A program made the translations under genes and the position numbers. Under the pieces are notes generated by a model. The model saw only the letters and a list, made by a program, of their open reading frames with translations. It was not told where the DNA came from and did no database searches. Below, in pieces: positions 17,481-25,560 of a stretch of 64,000 nt of DNA (position 1 is its first letter; each line of letters begins with the position of its first letter). The stretch is from an uncultured Oscillospiraceae bacterium (GTDB lineage: Bacteria > Bacillota > Clostridia > Oscillospirales > Ruminococcaceae), in NCBI GenBank assembly GCA_949295465.1, contig CASFKY010000054.1, positions 1 to 64,000 of the forward strand. Reading direction: 5' to 3'.

Positions 17481-19112
17481 ATGATGGAAAACGACATCAA
17501 ACTTCTGGACTGCACCCTGCGGGACGGCGGCTATCTGGTGAATACCCAGTTCGGGGATAAATTCATCAAGGGCTTTATCCAAAGCCTCACCGACGCCGGT
17601 GTGGACGTGATCGAGGTGGGCTTTTTGAAGGATGAGCCTCACCAGGCCGGCAGCACCATCTTCAACAATTCCGCCCAGATCAGGCCCTACATGCCCAAGA
17701 ACCGGCGGGAAGGCGTGCGCTATGTGGCCCTGTCGGACTACAGCCGCTACCACATCGAGAACCTGGACCCCTGCGACGGCACCAGCATCACGGGGGTTCG
17801 GGCCTGCTTTTTCAAAAAGGAGCGCAAGGACGTTCTCCCCTTCTGCCGCCGCATTCTGGAATTGGGGTATGACCTGTATATCCAGCCGGTGGACATCCTG
17901 GGCTACTCCGACGAGGAGCTGCTGGACCTTATCCGGGACGTAAACCAGCTCAAGCCCCTGGCCCTCTCGGCGGTGGACACCTTCGGCAGCATGTTCCCCG
18001 AGGATCTGGAGCGGCTGTTCGGGGTGATTCACGCTCACCTGGACCCCTCCATCCGCATGGGCTTCCACAGCCATAACAACATGCAGATGAGTTTTGCCCT
18101 CAGCCAGGAATTCGTCAAGCTGGCCAAGGGTCTGCGGAACATCACCGTGGACGCCACCCTCTGCGGCATGGGCCGGGGTGCCGGCAACACCAACACCGAG
18201 CTGGTGGCCGATTACCTGAACCGCAAATGGGGCAAGCACTACGATCTGGACGTGCTGCTGGACGCGGTGGACAACTATATGGGCAGCATGAAAGCCCGGT
18301 GCACCTGGGGCTATTCGGTGCCCTATTTCCTGGCGGGCATCTACAGCGCCCATGTGCACAACATCACCTATCTCTCTGAAAAGCCCAGCATCCGCACCAA
18401 GGACATGCGCTATGTGCTGGAACAGCTGGACCCCGCCATCCGCAAGCGGTATGACTACGACCTGCTGGACAAGCTCTATGCCGGCCGTCTGGCCAGCACC
18501 GGGGACGACAGCGAGAGCCGCGCCGCCTTTGCCAAGCTGGTGCAGGGCCGCACGGTGGTCCTGGTGCTGCCCGGCCCCAGCAGCCGTACCCATGAGGAGG
18601 AGATCCGCCGCTTTATCCGGGAGAAGGATGCCTTTGTCATCACGGTGAACCAGCTGCCCTTGCCCGAAAATCCCCTGCCGGATCTGGCCTTTTTCTCCAA
18701 CCCCAAGCGGTATGACTACTGGAAGCACTCCGAGCGATTTGAGGAGGCCCGGAAGCTCTTTACCTCCAACCTGGGTGAAAAGGCCGGCGAGGGCAAGCTG
18801 GTGGTGAATATCGCCCCCCTGATGCGGCCGGGCTTTTACTATGCCGACAACGCGGCTCTCCTGCTTTTGACTCTGCTGGATGGCTGCCAGCCCGGGGCGG
18901 TATACATCGCCGGCCTGGACGGCTACGACACCAAAACCCAGAACTTCGCCAGCGCCGACATGGAGCGCAGCTTTGACGCCCAGCAGGCAGCGGCCATCAA
19001 CGAGGGGCTGGCTGCCGCCCTGAAGGACCTGAAGGAACACCACCAGGGCGTGCTGCCCCGCTTCCTCACTCCCTCCCGCTTTGCCCTCATCTTTGAGGAG
19101 GGCCAGGAATGA
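17481..19112 (+). CDS. DRE-TIM pyruvate aldolase fused to a DUF115-like domain
   Basis: The 543-residue protein joins two parts. Residues 1-340 are a metal-dependent aldolase of the 4-hydroxy-2-oxovalerate aldolase/HMG-CoA-lyase superfamily: LLDCTLRDGGY (about 8-18), DVIEVGFLKDE, the metal-binding GFHSHNNM (H about 195 and 197) and TVDATLCGMGRGAGN. Such enzymes join pyruvate to an aldehyde to give 4-hydroxy-2-oxo acids. Residues from about 354 on (VVLVLPGPSSRTHEEE, FVITVNQLPLP, PDLAFFSNPKRYDYW, AVYIAGLDGYDT) resemble DUF115/MptE-like and, more distantly, GT42 sialyltransferase-type Rossmann domains. AAAGGA precedes ATG 17481 by eight bases. It overlaps the phosphatase gene and follows kdsB, so it may replace KdsA/NeuB as the condensing enzyme. 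Confidence 0.75.
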   Translation: MMENDIKLLDCTLRDGGYLVNTQFGDKFIKGFIQSLTDAGVDVIEVGFLKDEPHQAGSTIFNNSAQIRPYMPKNRREGVRYVALSDYSRYHIENLDPCDGTSITGVRACFFKKERKDVLPFCRRILELGYDLYIQPVDILGYSDEELLDLIRDVNQLKPLALSAVDTFGSMFPEDLERLFGVIHAHLDPSIRMGFHSHNNMQMSFALSQEFVKLAKGLRNITVDATLCGMGRGAGNTNTELVADYLNRKWGKHYDLDVLLDAVDNYMGSMKARCTWGYSVPYFLAGIYSAHVHNITYLSEKPSIRTKDMRYVLEQLDPAIRKRYDYDLLDKLYAGRLASTGDDSESRAAFAKLVQGRTVVLVLPGPSSRTHEEEIRRFIREKDAFVITVNQLPLPENPLPDLAFFSNPKRYDYWKHSERFEEARKLFTSNLGEKAGEGKLVVNIAPLMRPGFYYADNAALLLLTLLDGCQPGAVYIAGLDGYDTKTQNFASADMERSFDAQQAAAINEGLAAALKDLKEHHQGVLPRFLTPSRFALIFEEGQE

Positions 19113-19621
19113 GAGACATCCGCCTGCTGGTGCTGGATGTGGACGGCACCCTGACCGACGGCAAGATCTATATGGGCGAAAGGGGCGAGGTCTGCAAGGC
19201 CTTTTCCATCAAGGACGGGCTGGGCCTGCGGCTGCTGGCCGACTCGGGCGTCACCCTGGCCATTCTCACCGGCCGGGAGAGCCAGATCGTCCGCAACCGG
19301 GCCGCCGAGCTGAACATCGACCATGTGATCCAGAACATCCAGAACAAGCCTGAGGCCCTGCGCCGTCTTTGCCAGGAGCTCTCCATCCCCCTGGAGGAAA
19401 CCGGCTTCATGGGGGATGACCTGATCGATCTGCCGGCCATGGAGCTGTGCGGCCTCACGGTCTGCCCCTGCGATGCCGCCCGGGAGGTAAAGGCCCGGGC
19501 CGACTTCGTCTCGGATCTGCCCGGCGGGGCGGGGGCTGCCCGTCAGTTTGCCGAGTGTTACCTGGACGAGCGGGGGCTCTGGGCTCCCCTGGCCGCCCGC
19601 CGGTTTGGAGTAAAGCTGTGA
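19109..19621 (+). CDS. KdsC-like HAD phosphatase
   Basis: The 170-residue HAD hydrolase has the nucleophile motif LDVDGTLTDG (D10, D12), the KdsC-specific KAFSIKDGLGLRLL, ILTGRESQIVRNRA and the metal-binding GFMGDDLIDLPAM. KdsC removes phosphate from 3-deoxy-ulosonate-8-phosphate; related members dephosphorylate sialic-acid precursors. ATG 19109 overlaps the aldolase-fusion stop (ATGA) and its own stop overlaps the next start (GTGA), so the products are probably made together. With the KdsB-like and aldolase genes it forms a synthesis, dephosphorylation and activation set. The substrate is inferred. Confidence 0.82.
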   Translation: MRDIRLLVLDVDGTLTDGKIYMGERGEVCKAFSIKDGLGLRLLADSGVTLAILTGRESQIVRNRAAELNIDHVIQNIQNKPEALRRLCQELSIPLEETGFMGDDLIDLPAMELCGLTVCPCDAAREVKARADFVSDLPGGAGAARQFAECYLDERGLWAPLAARRFGVKL

Positions 19622-21681
19622 AGGCATCATCACTCAAAAAATGGATTCCCCTGCTGGCTGCGCTGCTCTGCCTGGGATTCTGCCTGTGCCTGTTCGGGGG
19701 CGTCTGGATTCTGAAAGTGCGCCCCGCCCAGAATAAGAGCACTTCGGCGCGCATCAGCGACGATTATTCTCTCTATACCGGGATGGTGGAGGACTCTCTC
19801 TCTGAGACCTTTGCCTGCGACGAGGACCTTTACGCTCTGGCCTTTGTGTTCGGGGTGAGCGAGGTGCAGCCCCAGGGCGAACTGCTGCTCACCCTCACGG
19901 ACGCCCAGACCGGGGAGGTACTGGCCCAGAGCCGGGGCGAAATGGGCAATATCCTGCCCGGGCAGTATACCGGCCTCGGGCTGGACGTGCCGGTGGATGG
20001 CCGGGAAGGAGCCCGGTACACTCTCACCCTCACCCCCTCTTATCAGGGAGAAGGCCGCCTCTGTCTGGGCTATTCCGGCAGCACGGCGGAGGGCGTCGGC
20101 CTCACGGCGGACGGCCAGCCCCTGGAAGGGCAGCTGGCTCTGCTGGTGACCACCGGCCAGATCGGCTCTTTTCTGAGCCGGTATTACTGGGTGATGGCCC
20201 TGTCCCTGAGCCTGATCCTCAGCCTGGCTCTGTGGGCGGCGCTGGCCCTGCGGCCGGCCCTGCACCGGCTGTATTTTGCGCTGGTGCTCTCTCTGGGGCT
20301 GGTCTACTGCCTGGTGCTGCCCCCCTACTCTGCGCCGGATGAGCAGTTCCACATCAACCAGAGCTTCTCCATCGCCACCACCCTCACCAGCCGGCTTCCT
20401 CTGGGCTCGGTGCCTCTCAATGAGACCTACCGCCGGCCCGGCGACCAGAATCCCCTGTTGCAGGACCAGAACACCACCGTGTTCACCTGGCAGGAATTTG
20501 CCGATACTCTCTTTACCCGCAGCCCGGATTCGGCGGGGGATTTCCAGCTGTACACCGAGATGCAGGCTGACGACAGCGATCTGCTCTACTGTGTCAGCTC
20601 CCTGGCGGTGGCCCTCTGCTTTGTCTTGAAGCTGGGCTTTACGCCCACCCTGGTGGTTGGGCGGCTGGCCAATCTGGCCGTCTATGCCCTGCTCACCTCC
20701 TGGGCCCTCAAAAAAGCCCCCTTCGGCAAAAAGATCTTTGCCTGTGTGGGGCTTTTGCCCATGAGCCTGCATCTGGCGGCCTCCTTCAGCCGGGACTGCC
20801 TGACCCTCGCCTTCGCGTTTCTCTTCACCGCCCTCTGTCTGAACGGGGCCTTCGGCTCCCAAAAGCCTCTTGGCCCCTTTGACTGGGCGGCGCTGATCCT
20901 CACCGGGGTGTTGCTGGTGCCCGCCAAGGCGGTCTATTTCCCTCTGGCGGCCCTCTTTTTGCTGATCCCCGCCGTCCGATTCGGGCGGGTGGCAAAGCAC
21001 AGCCGGCTGCTGAAAGCCGGTTTTCTGGTGCTCTGCGCCCTGGCATTTCTTTTGTCCGGGGCCCGCTACACCATCAGCGGGCTGTTCACCCGGGCCGACT
21101 CGGCCGAGGAGCTCACCGCCCAGATCGAGACGATGGACGAGAATGTGGCCCAGAGCTGGAACCTGGAAGAGCAGGCCCAGAACCCGGACTCCATCTGCTA
21201 TTCCCCGGGCTATATCCTCACCCACCCGGTACAGACCGCCGCTTTGGTGGGCAACAGCCTGATTGAACAGGGCGAGCACTATCTCAAGACCCTGGTGGGC
21301 GGCAAGCTGAGCTATTACAGCTTGGATCTGAGCTGGGGCTGGGTGCTGCTTTTGTACCTGCTGCTGGCCTTTTCCCTGCTGCCCGAGCCGGGCGAAGGGG
21401 ACTGGGGCAAGCCCTCCGGCCGCATTTTTGCCGCCCTGCTGGCGCTGGCCTGTATGGGGCTGGCGGTGGCCGGCTGCATCACCTGGACCCCCACCTACTA
21501 CACCTCCATCTACGGGCTGCAAGGCCGGTATTTCCTGCCGGCGCTGCCTTTGCTCTGCCTGGCGCTGCGCCCGGCCTGGCTTCGCCGGGCCACTCCTTCC
21601 GGCGCTTTGCCCGCAGTCTTTTTGGCCTTTGCCAACATGGGCATCCTGCTCAACGCGTTTCTCGCGATTCTGGCCCGCTGA
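19618..21681 (+). CDS. DUF2142 family polytopic membrane protein (GT-C-like)
   Basis: The 687-residue protein has an N-terminal hydrophobic segment (WIPLLAALLCLGFCLCLFGG), a beta-rich extracytoplasmic region to about residue 175, and then around ten membrane segments. PPYSAPDEQFHINQ just after a membrane segment is the DUF2142 hallmark, comparable to the loop acidic motif of GT-C transferases using lipid-phosphate sugars. The C-terminal YGLQGRYFLPALPLL also fits. It starts at GTG 19618, overlapping the phosphatase stop, with GGAG seven bases before. It probably modifies the polysaccharide outside the membrane using a polyprenyl-phosphate sugar, as suggested by the GtrA and DPM1-like neighbours. 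Confidence 0.8.
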   Translation: MKASSLKKWIPLLAALLCLGFCLCLFGGVWILKVRPAQNKSTSARISDDYSLYTGMVEDSLSETFACDEDLYALAFVFGVSEVQPQGELLLTLTDAQTGEVLAQSRGEMGNILPGQYTGLGLDVPVDGREGARYTLTLTPSYQGEGRLCLGYSGSTAEGVGLTADGQPLEGQLALLVTTGQIGSFLSRYYWVMALSLSLILSLALWAALALRPALHRLYFALVLSLGLVYCLVLPPYSAPDEQFHINQSFSIATTLTSRLPLGSVPLNETYRRPGDQNPLLQDQNTTVFTWQEFADTLFTRSPDSAGDFQLYTEMQADDSDLLYCVSSLAVALCFVLKLGFTPTLVVGRLANLAVYALLTSWALKKAPFGKKIFACVGLLPMSLHLAASFSRDCLTLAFAFLFTALCLNGAFGSQKPLGPFDWAALILTGVLLVPAKAVYFPLAALFLLIPAVRFGRVAKHSRLLKAGFLVLCALAFLLSGARYTISGLFTRADSAEELTAQIETMDENVAQSWNLEEQAQNPDSICYSPGYILTHPVQTAALVGNSLIEQGEHYLKTLVGGKLSYYSLDLSWGWVLLLYLLLAFSLLPEPGEGDWGKPSGRIFAALLALACMGLAVAGCITWTPTYYTSIYGLQGRYFLPALPLLCLALRPAWLRRATPSGALPAVFLAFANMGILLNAFLAILAR

Positions 21682-21699
21682 CGAAAGGAACCCTTTTTC

Positions 21700-22758
21700 A
21701 TGACCACAAAACAGATTCCCCTCATCATCCCCTCCCTGGAGCCGGATGAGCGGCTGACCGCTCTTCTGGCCGATCTTCGCCGGGAGGGCATCGAGAACAT
21801 CGTGCTGGTGGACGACGGCAGCGGCCCGGCCTACCGCTCTTATTTTGAGGACGCCGAGGCCCAGGGGTGCGTGGTACTGCGCCATGCCGTCAACATGGGC
21901 AAGGGCCGCGCCCTGAAGGACGCCTTCAACTACTGTCTTCTGCGCTGGCCGGATGCTCCGGGCTGTGTCACCGCCGATTCGGACGGTCAGCATACTCCCG
22001 CCTGCATCCTGGCCTGCATGGAGGCGCTGGCGGCCCAGCCGGACCATCTGATCCTGGGCTGCCGGAACTTTGATGCCGAGGGCGTGCCCTCCAAGTCCCG
22101 CATGGGCAACAAGATCACCTGCCTGGTCTTCCGCTACCTGGTGGGGCTGAAGATCGGCGACACCCAGACCGGGCTGCGGGGCATCGGCCGGGAGTATATG
22201 AAAAAACTGCTCACCACCCAGGGGGAACGGTTTGAGTTTGAGAGCAACATGCTCATCGACACCAAAGAGGCGGGCGTGCCCATCACCGAGGTGCCCATCC
22301 TGACGGTGTACGACTCCAAGGAGAACCACTCCTCCCATTTCCACCCGGTGCGGGACTCCCTGCGCATCTACTCCATCTTTGGCAAATTCCTGTTTTCCAG
22401 CCTTTCCTCCAGCGTGGTGGACCTGCTGCTGTTCTCCCTGTTCTGCCGCCTGTTTCCGGCGGGGCTCCTGGGCTTTGGATACATTTACACCGCCACGGTC
22501 CTGGCGCGCATCCTCTCGGCCACCTACAACTATCTGCTGAACCACCGGGTGGTGTTCAAGAGCAAGGAGGGTTATGTGTACTCCGCCCTGAAATACGCCC
22601 TGCTGGCGGTGGTGCAGATGCTGTGCAGCGCTTGGCTGGTGGCCCATCTGTACGGGCTGATCGGCGGGCCGGAAGAACTGACCAAGATTGTGGTGGACAC
22701 CTTCCTGTTCTTCATCAGCTTCCAGATCCAGCGGGAATTTGTCTACAAACACCGCTGA
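21700..22758 (+). CDS. GT2 (DPM1-like) - GtrA fusion protein
   Basis: In this 352-residue protein the first ~225 residues are a dolichol-phosphate-mannose-synthase-like GT2 (IPLIIPSLEP, VLVDDGSG, ADSDGQHTPA, GDTQTGLRGI). The last ~125 residues hold four membrane segments of the GtrA family (FGKFLFSSLSSSVVDLLLFS, ILSATYNYLLNHRVVF, FFISFQIQREFVY). The transferase would make undecaprenyl-phosphate-sugar and the GtrA part would flip or anchor it. GAAAGGAA precedes ATG 21700. The fusion puts donor synthesis and membrane transfer in one polypeptide and fits export-side decoration together with the DUF2142 protein. Confidence 0.9.
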   Translation: MTTKQIPLIIPSLEPDERLTALLADLRREGIENIVLVDDGSGPAYRSYFEDAEAQGCVVLRHAVNMGKGRALKDAFNYCLLRWPDAPGCVTADSDGQHTPACILACMEALAAQPDHLILGCRNFDAEGVPSKSRMGNKITCLVFRYLVGLKIGDTQTGLRGIGREYMKKLLTTQGERFEFESNMLIDTKEAGVPITEVPILTVYDSKENHSSHFHPVRDSLRIYSIFGKFLFSSLSSSVVDLLLFSLFCRLFPAGLLGFGYIYTATVLARILSATYNYLLNHRVVFKSKEGYVYSALKYALLAVVQMLCSAWLVAHLYGLIGGPEELTKIVVDTFLFFISFQIQREFVYKHR

Positions 22759-22783
22759 GATGATTCCAAAGGAGCCCTGAGCT

Positions 22784-23950
22784 GTGACCCTCTGTTTTTT
22801 TTCCGCCCAGTATCTGCCCACCGTAGGCGGGGTGGAACGCTATACCTTCAATCTGGCCAAGCGGGTGGTACAGGCCGGCCACAGGGCACTGGTGGTCACC
22901 AGCTCCCTGCCGGGCCTGCCCCCGGAGGAAACAGACGAAAACGGCATCCAGATCTTCCGCCTGCCGGTCTGGCCCCTGATGGGAGGGCGGTTCCCGATGC
23001 CAAAGCCGGGGCGGGCCCTTTCAGCGCAGCTGGCCCGTATCTGGGCCCAAAACCCGGATTTTTGCCTCATCAACACCCGCTTTTACCTGAGCAGCCTGTA
23101 CGCGGCCCGGGCCTGCCGGCGGCGGAAGATCCCCTCCATCATTGTGGAGCACTCCACCGGGCACCTGCCCATGGGCGGAGGATTGCCCGGGCTTGCCGGC
23201 CATTGCTATGAGCATCTGGCCTGCTGGTATCTGCGCCAGTATTGCACCCGCTTTTTCGGGGTGAGCCAGGCGGTCTGTCGCTGGCTGGAGCATTTCGGCA
23301 TCCGGGCCGAGGGCACCCTTTACAATGCGGTGGACCCGGCGGAACTGGAAGAGATTCTGGCCGGTGCCTCCCCCTTTGACTGGCGGCGGGAAATGGGCCT
23401 TGCCCCCTATACCCGACTGGCGGCTTTTGTGGGGCGGATCATCCCCGAAAAGGGAGTGGAAGAGCTGATGGATGCCTTCCGGGCCGCCAGCCTCCCCGGG
23501 GCTGCCCTGATTGTGGCGGGGGACGGCCCCCAGCTGGCCCGGCTGAAGGCCAGGGCACCGGCCGGGGTCTTTTTTGCAGGCAGTGTGCCCTATCCCCGGG
23601 TATTGCAGCTGTACCGGCAGGCGGATCTCTACTGCCTGCCCACCCGGTACGCCGAGGGCTTCCCCACCACCTTCCTGGAGGCGGCGGCCTGCGGCTGCCC
23701 CATCCTCACCACCGTCACCGGCGGCAGCGGCGAACTGCTGCGGGACGAGAGCTACGGGATGCAGCTGCCCGCCGACTACACGGTTTCCCAGCTGGCTTCG
23801 GCCCTGAAAACGGCCCTGGGAGATCCCCAATGGGGGACCCAGGCCGCCCAGAAGGCCCGCCAGAACCTGCTGGAGCACTTTACCTGGCAGAGCGTGACGG
23901 AGAAACTTCTCCGGATCGCCCGCTTTTCTGAAGGAGATTCGCCATGCTGA
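22784..23950 (+). CDS. GT4 family glycosyltransferase (GTG start)
   Basis: The 388-residue GT-B transferase has FSAQYLPTVGGVERYTFNLA at its N-terminus (the GGVE acceptor loop), VEHSTGH, a donor domain from about residue 205 (LAAFVGRIIPEKGVEELMDAF, LIVAGDGPQ) and YAEGFPTTFLEAAACGCP with the E-x7-E pair. GTG 22784 follows AAAGGAG at nine bases. The gene overlaps the following GT2 by seven bases. It resembles PimB/WbdC-type mannosyltransferases, but specificity cannot be inferred safely. Confidence 0.9.
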   Translation: MTLCFFSAQYLPTVGGVERYTFNLAKRVVQAGHRALVVTSSLPGLPPEETDENGIQIFRLPVWPLMGGRFPMPKPGRALSAQLARIWAQNPDFCLINTRFYLSSLYAARACRRRKIPSIIVEHSTGHLPMGGGLPGLAGHCYEHLACWYLRQYCTRFFGVSQAVCRWLEHFGIRAEGTLYNAVDPAELEEILAGASPFDWRREMGLAPYTRLAAFVGRIIPEKGVEELMDAFRAASLPGAALIVAGDGPQLARLKARAPAGVFFAGSVPYPRVLQLYRQADLYCLPTRYAEGFPTTFLEAAACGCPILTTVTGGSGELLRDESYGMQLPADYTVSQLASALKTALGDPQWGTQAAQKARQNLLEHFTWQSVTEKLLRIARFSEGDSPC

Positions 23951-24663
23951 AGCTACTCATCGTCATCCCCGCCTACAATGAGGCGGAAAGCATCACCCGG
24001 GTGGTGGATGATCTGATCCAGAATTATCCCCAGTACGACTATGTGGTGGTAAATGACGGCAGCCGGGACAAGACCGCCGCCATCTGCCGGGCCAAGGGGT
24101 ACCACCTCATCGACCTGCCGGTGAATCTGGGGCTGGCGGGCGCTTTTCAGACCGGGCTGCGCTACGCCGCCGAAAACGGATACGACTGCGCCATGCAGCT
24201 GGACGCCGACGGCCAGCACCTGCCCCAGTATATCGCCCCCATGCTGGAAACGCTGGAGGACGGGGCGGATATCGTGATCGGCAGCCGGTTTGTGACGGTG
24301 CTCAAGCCCCGCACCCTGCGGATGCTGGGCAGCTACCTGATCAGCTGGGCCATCCGGCTCACCACCGGCCGGGCCATCTGTGACCCCACCAGCGGTATGC
24401 GGATGTTCAACCGCCGGCTGCTGGAGGAATTTGCCCTGAACCCCAACTACGGGCCGGAGCCGGACACCATCAGCTATCTGATCAAGAACGGCGCCGTGGT
24501 GCGGGAAGTGCAGGTGAAAATGGCCGAGCGCACCGCAGGCCAGAGCTACCTGAATTTTGCCCGCTCGGTGCAGTATATGGTCAAGATGGGGCTCTCCATC
24601 CTGCTGATCCAATGGTTCCGCAAGCGGGACACCGTCACCCCCTACCTGGAAAGGAGCCTGTAA
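23944..24663 (+). CDS. DPM1-like GT2 glycosyltransferase
   Basis: The 239-residue GT-A protein has VIPAYNEAESI, VVNDGSRDKT, QLDADGQH (metal site near residue 80) and DPTSGMRMFNRR, the pattern of polyprenyl-phosphate mannose/glucose synthases without a membrane domain. It sits next to a DUF2304 gene with no gap, a pairing seen in many Gram-positive polysaccharide loci, where the small membrane protein probably works with the transferase. GAAGGAG precedes ATG 23944. It likely makes a lipid-phosphate-linked sugar for use outside the membrane. Confidence 0.9.
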   Translation: MLKLLIVIPAYNEAESITRVVDDLIQNYPQYDYVVVNDGSRDKTAAICRAKGYHLIDLPVNLGLAGAFQTGLRYAAENGYDCAMQLDADGQHLPQYIAPMLETLEDGADIVIGSRFVTVLKPRTLRMLGSYLISWAIRLTTGRAICDPTSGMRMFNRRLLEEFALNPNYGPEPDTISYLIKNGAVVREVQVKMAERTAGQSYLNFARSVQYMVKMGLSILLIQWFRKRDTVTPYLERSL

Positions 24664-25065
24664 ATGGACACCATGATTCCCCTGGTACTGCGGGTTTTGC
24701 TGATTCTGGGCAGCCTGGGCACCCTGATCTTCATCCTCAAACGGGTGCGCCATGCCAAGATGCAGATTGAGGACACCATCTTCTGGATCTTTTTCTCGGC
24801 CCTGCTGCTCTTCATCAGCATTTTCCCGGGCGTTTTGTACTGGGCCTCCAACCTGCTGGGCTTTATCAGCCCCATCAACCTGGTATATCTGCTGATCATC
24901 TTTGTGCTGTTGATGCACCAGTTTTCCCTCACCGAGCGGGTCAGCCAGATGGACGTGAAGCTGCGCACCCTGGCCCAACGGGTGGCCCTCAACCAGGAAA
25001 AGCTGGACAGCAGCCGGCCCGACCCCGCCCCAGAGAAAGAAGAACCCTCCCGGCATAACGGATAG
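24664..25065 (+). CDS. DUF2304 family membrane protein
   Basis: The 133-residue protein has three hydrophobic segments (VLRVLLILGSLGTLIFIL, TIFWIFFSALLLFISIFPGVLY, LVYLLIIFVLLM) and the family-typical KMQIEDTIFWIFF region, then a charged C-terminal tail. It starts on the base after the previous stop and is the last gene of unit B. DUF2304 proteins nearly always neighbour DPM1-like GT2 genes and are thought to assist lipid-linked sugar handling; direct function is unproven. GGAGCC lies before the start. Confidence 0.85.
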   Translation: MDTMIPLVLRVLLILGSLGTLIFILKRVRHAKMQIEDTIFWIFFSALLLFISIFPGVLYWASNLLGFISPINLVYLLIIFVLLMHQFSLTERVSQMDVKLRTLAQRVALNQEKLDSSRPDPAPEKEEPSRHNG

Positions 25066-25110
25066 AAAAAGGCGATTGCCTCAAAAGGCCGGTATTTCGA
25101 CTGGTTGGGT

Positions 25111-25139
25111 TTGTAAACCCCTGCCTTTTATGGTATACT
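25111..25139 (+). promoter_or_regulatory. promoter for the 98-residue hypothetical gene
   Basis: TTGTAA (25111-25116), 17 bases, TATACT (25134-25139) with TGG directly before it (extended -10). It lies 43 bases before the start at 25183. Confidence 0.75.
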
Positions 25140-25182
25140 GATATTGTGTATAGAAAAAGAGAGAAACGGAGGCGTTTGATAT

Positions 25183-25479
25183 ATGGAATTTACCCCCAAG
25201 CTGACCTATAAGGGGCGTCCCCTGGTTCGCAGCAAAAATGAAATCTACTACGGCAACCTGACGGATCCCTATGTGATTTTCATGCAGGTCCTCACCAACA
25301 AGGAAGAAAACGGCGTGAAGGTAGCCGATAAGGTACACGTGGTGCTGATGAGCACCGATGCTTCCAAGCCCCTGCCCGAGCGGGTGGTGCGCCAGAGCGC
25401 CAAGACCGGGCTTTACAGCGCCCTGTCCATCGGCAGCATCTGGCTGGAGCGGGCCCTGAAAGAGGCCGCCAAAGCCTGA
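25183..25479 (+). CDS. hypothetical protein (98 aa)
   Basis: I do not recognise this family. The product is a soluble-looking 98-residue basic protein with no signal peptide, membrane helix or cysteine. Its N-terminal half is beta-rich (KLTYKGRPLVRSKNEIYYG, YVIFMQVL) and its C-terminal half includes a predicted helix (IWLERALKEAAKA). GGAGG lies about 11 bases before ATG 25183. It has its own strong promoter and a strong terminator shared with the convergent gene, so it is a single-gene unit and is probably well expressed. The even codon use and good signals argue that it is real. Confidence 0.8.
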   Translation: MEFTPKLTYKGRPLVRSKNEIYYGNLTDPYVIFMQVLTNKEENGVKVADKVHVVLMSTDASKPLPERVVRQSAKTGLYSALSIGSIWLERALKEAAKA

Positions 25480-25487
25480 CAAAACAC

Positions 25488-25530
25488 AAAAGAGCCTGCC
25501 GGCTCAAAACCGGCAGGCTCTTTTCTTTTT
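25488..25530. terminator. bidirectional terminator
   Basis: A perfect 15-base stem (AAAAGAGCCTGCCGG with its complement, 25488-25502 and 25510-25524) with a seven-base loop and A/T tracts on both sides. It can end transcription of the plus-strand hypothetical gene and of the convergent minus-strand gene. Confidence 0.92.
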
Positions 25531-25560
25531 CTCTGTTTTTGGCCCCAGCCTCAAAGAGAG

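Noticed and set aside
19630-22821. A minus-strand open frame of more than 1000 codons across the DUF2142 and GtrA genes
   Set aside because: Same kind of antisense shadow (Q, G, P, H rich); crosses three real genes and their boundaries.
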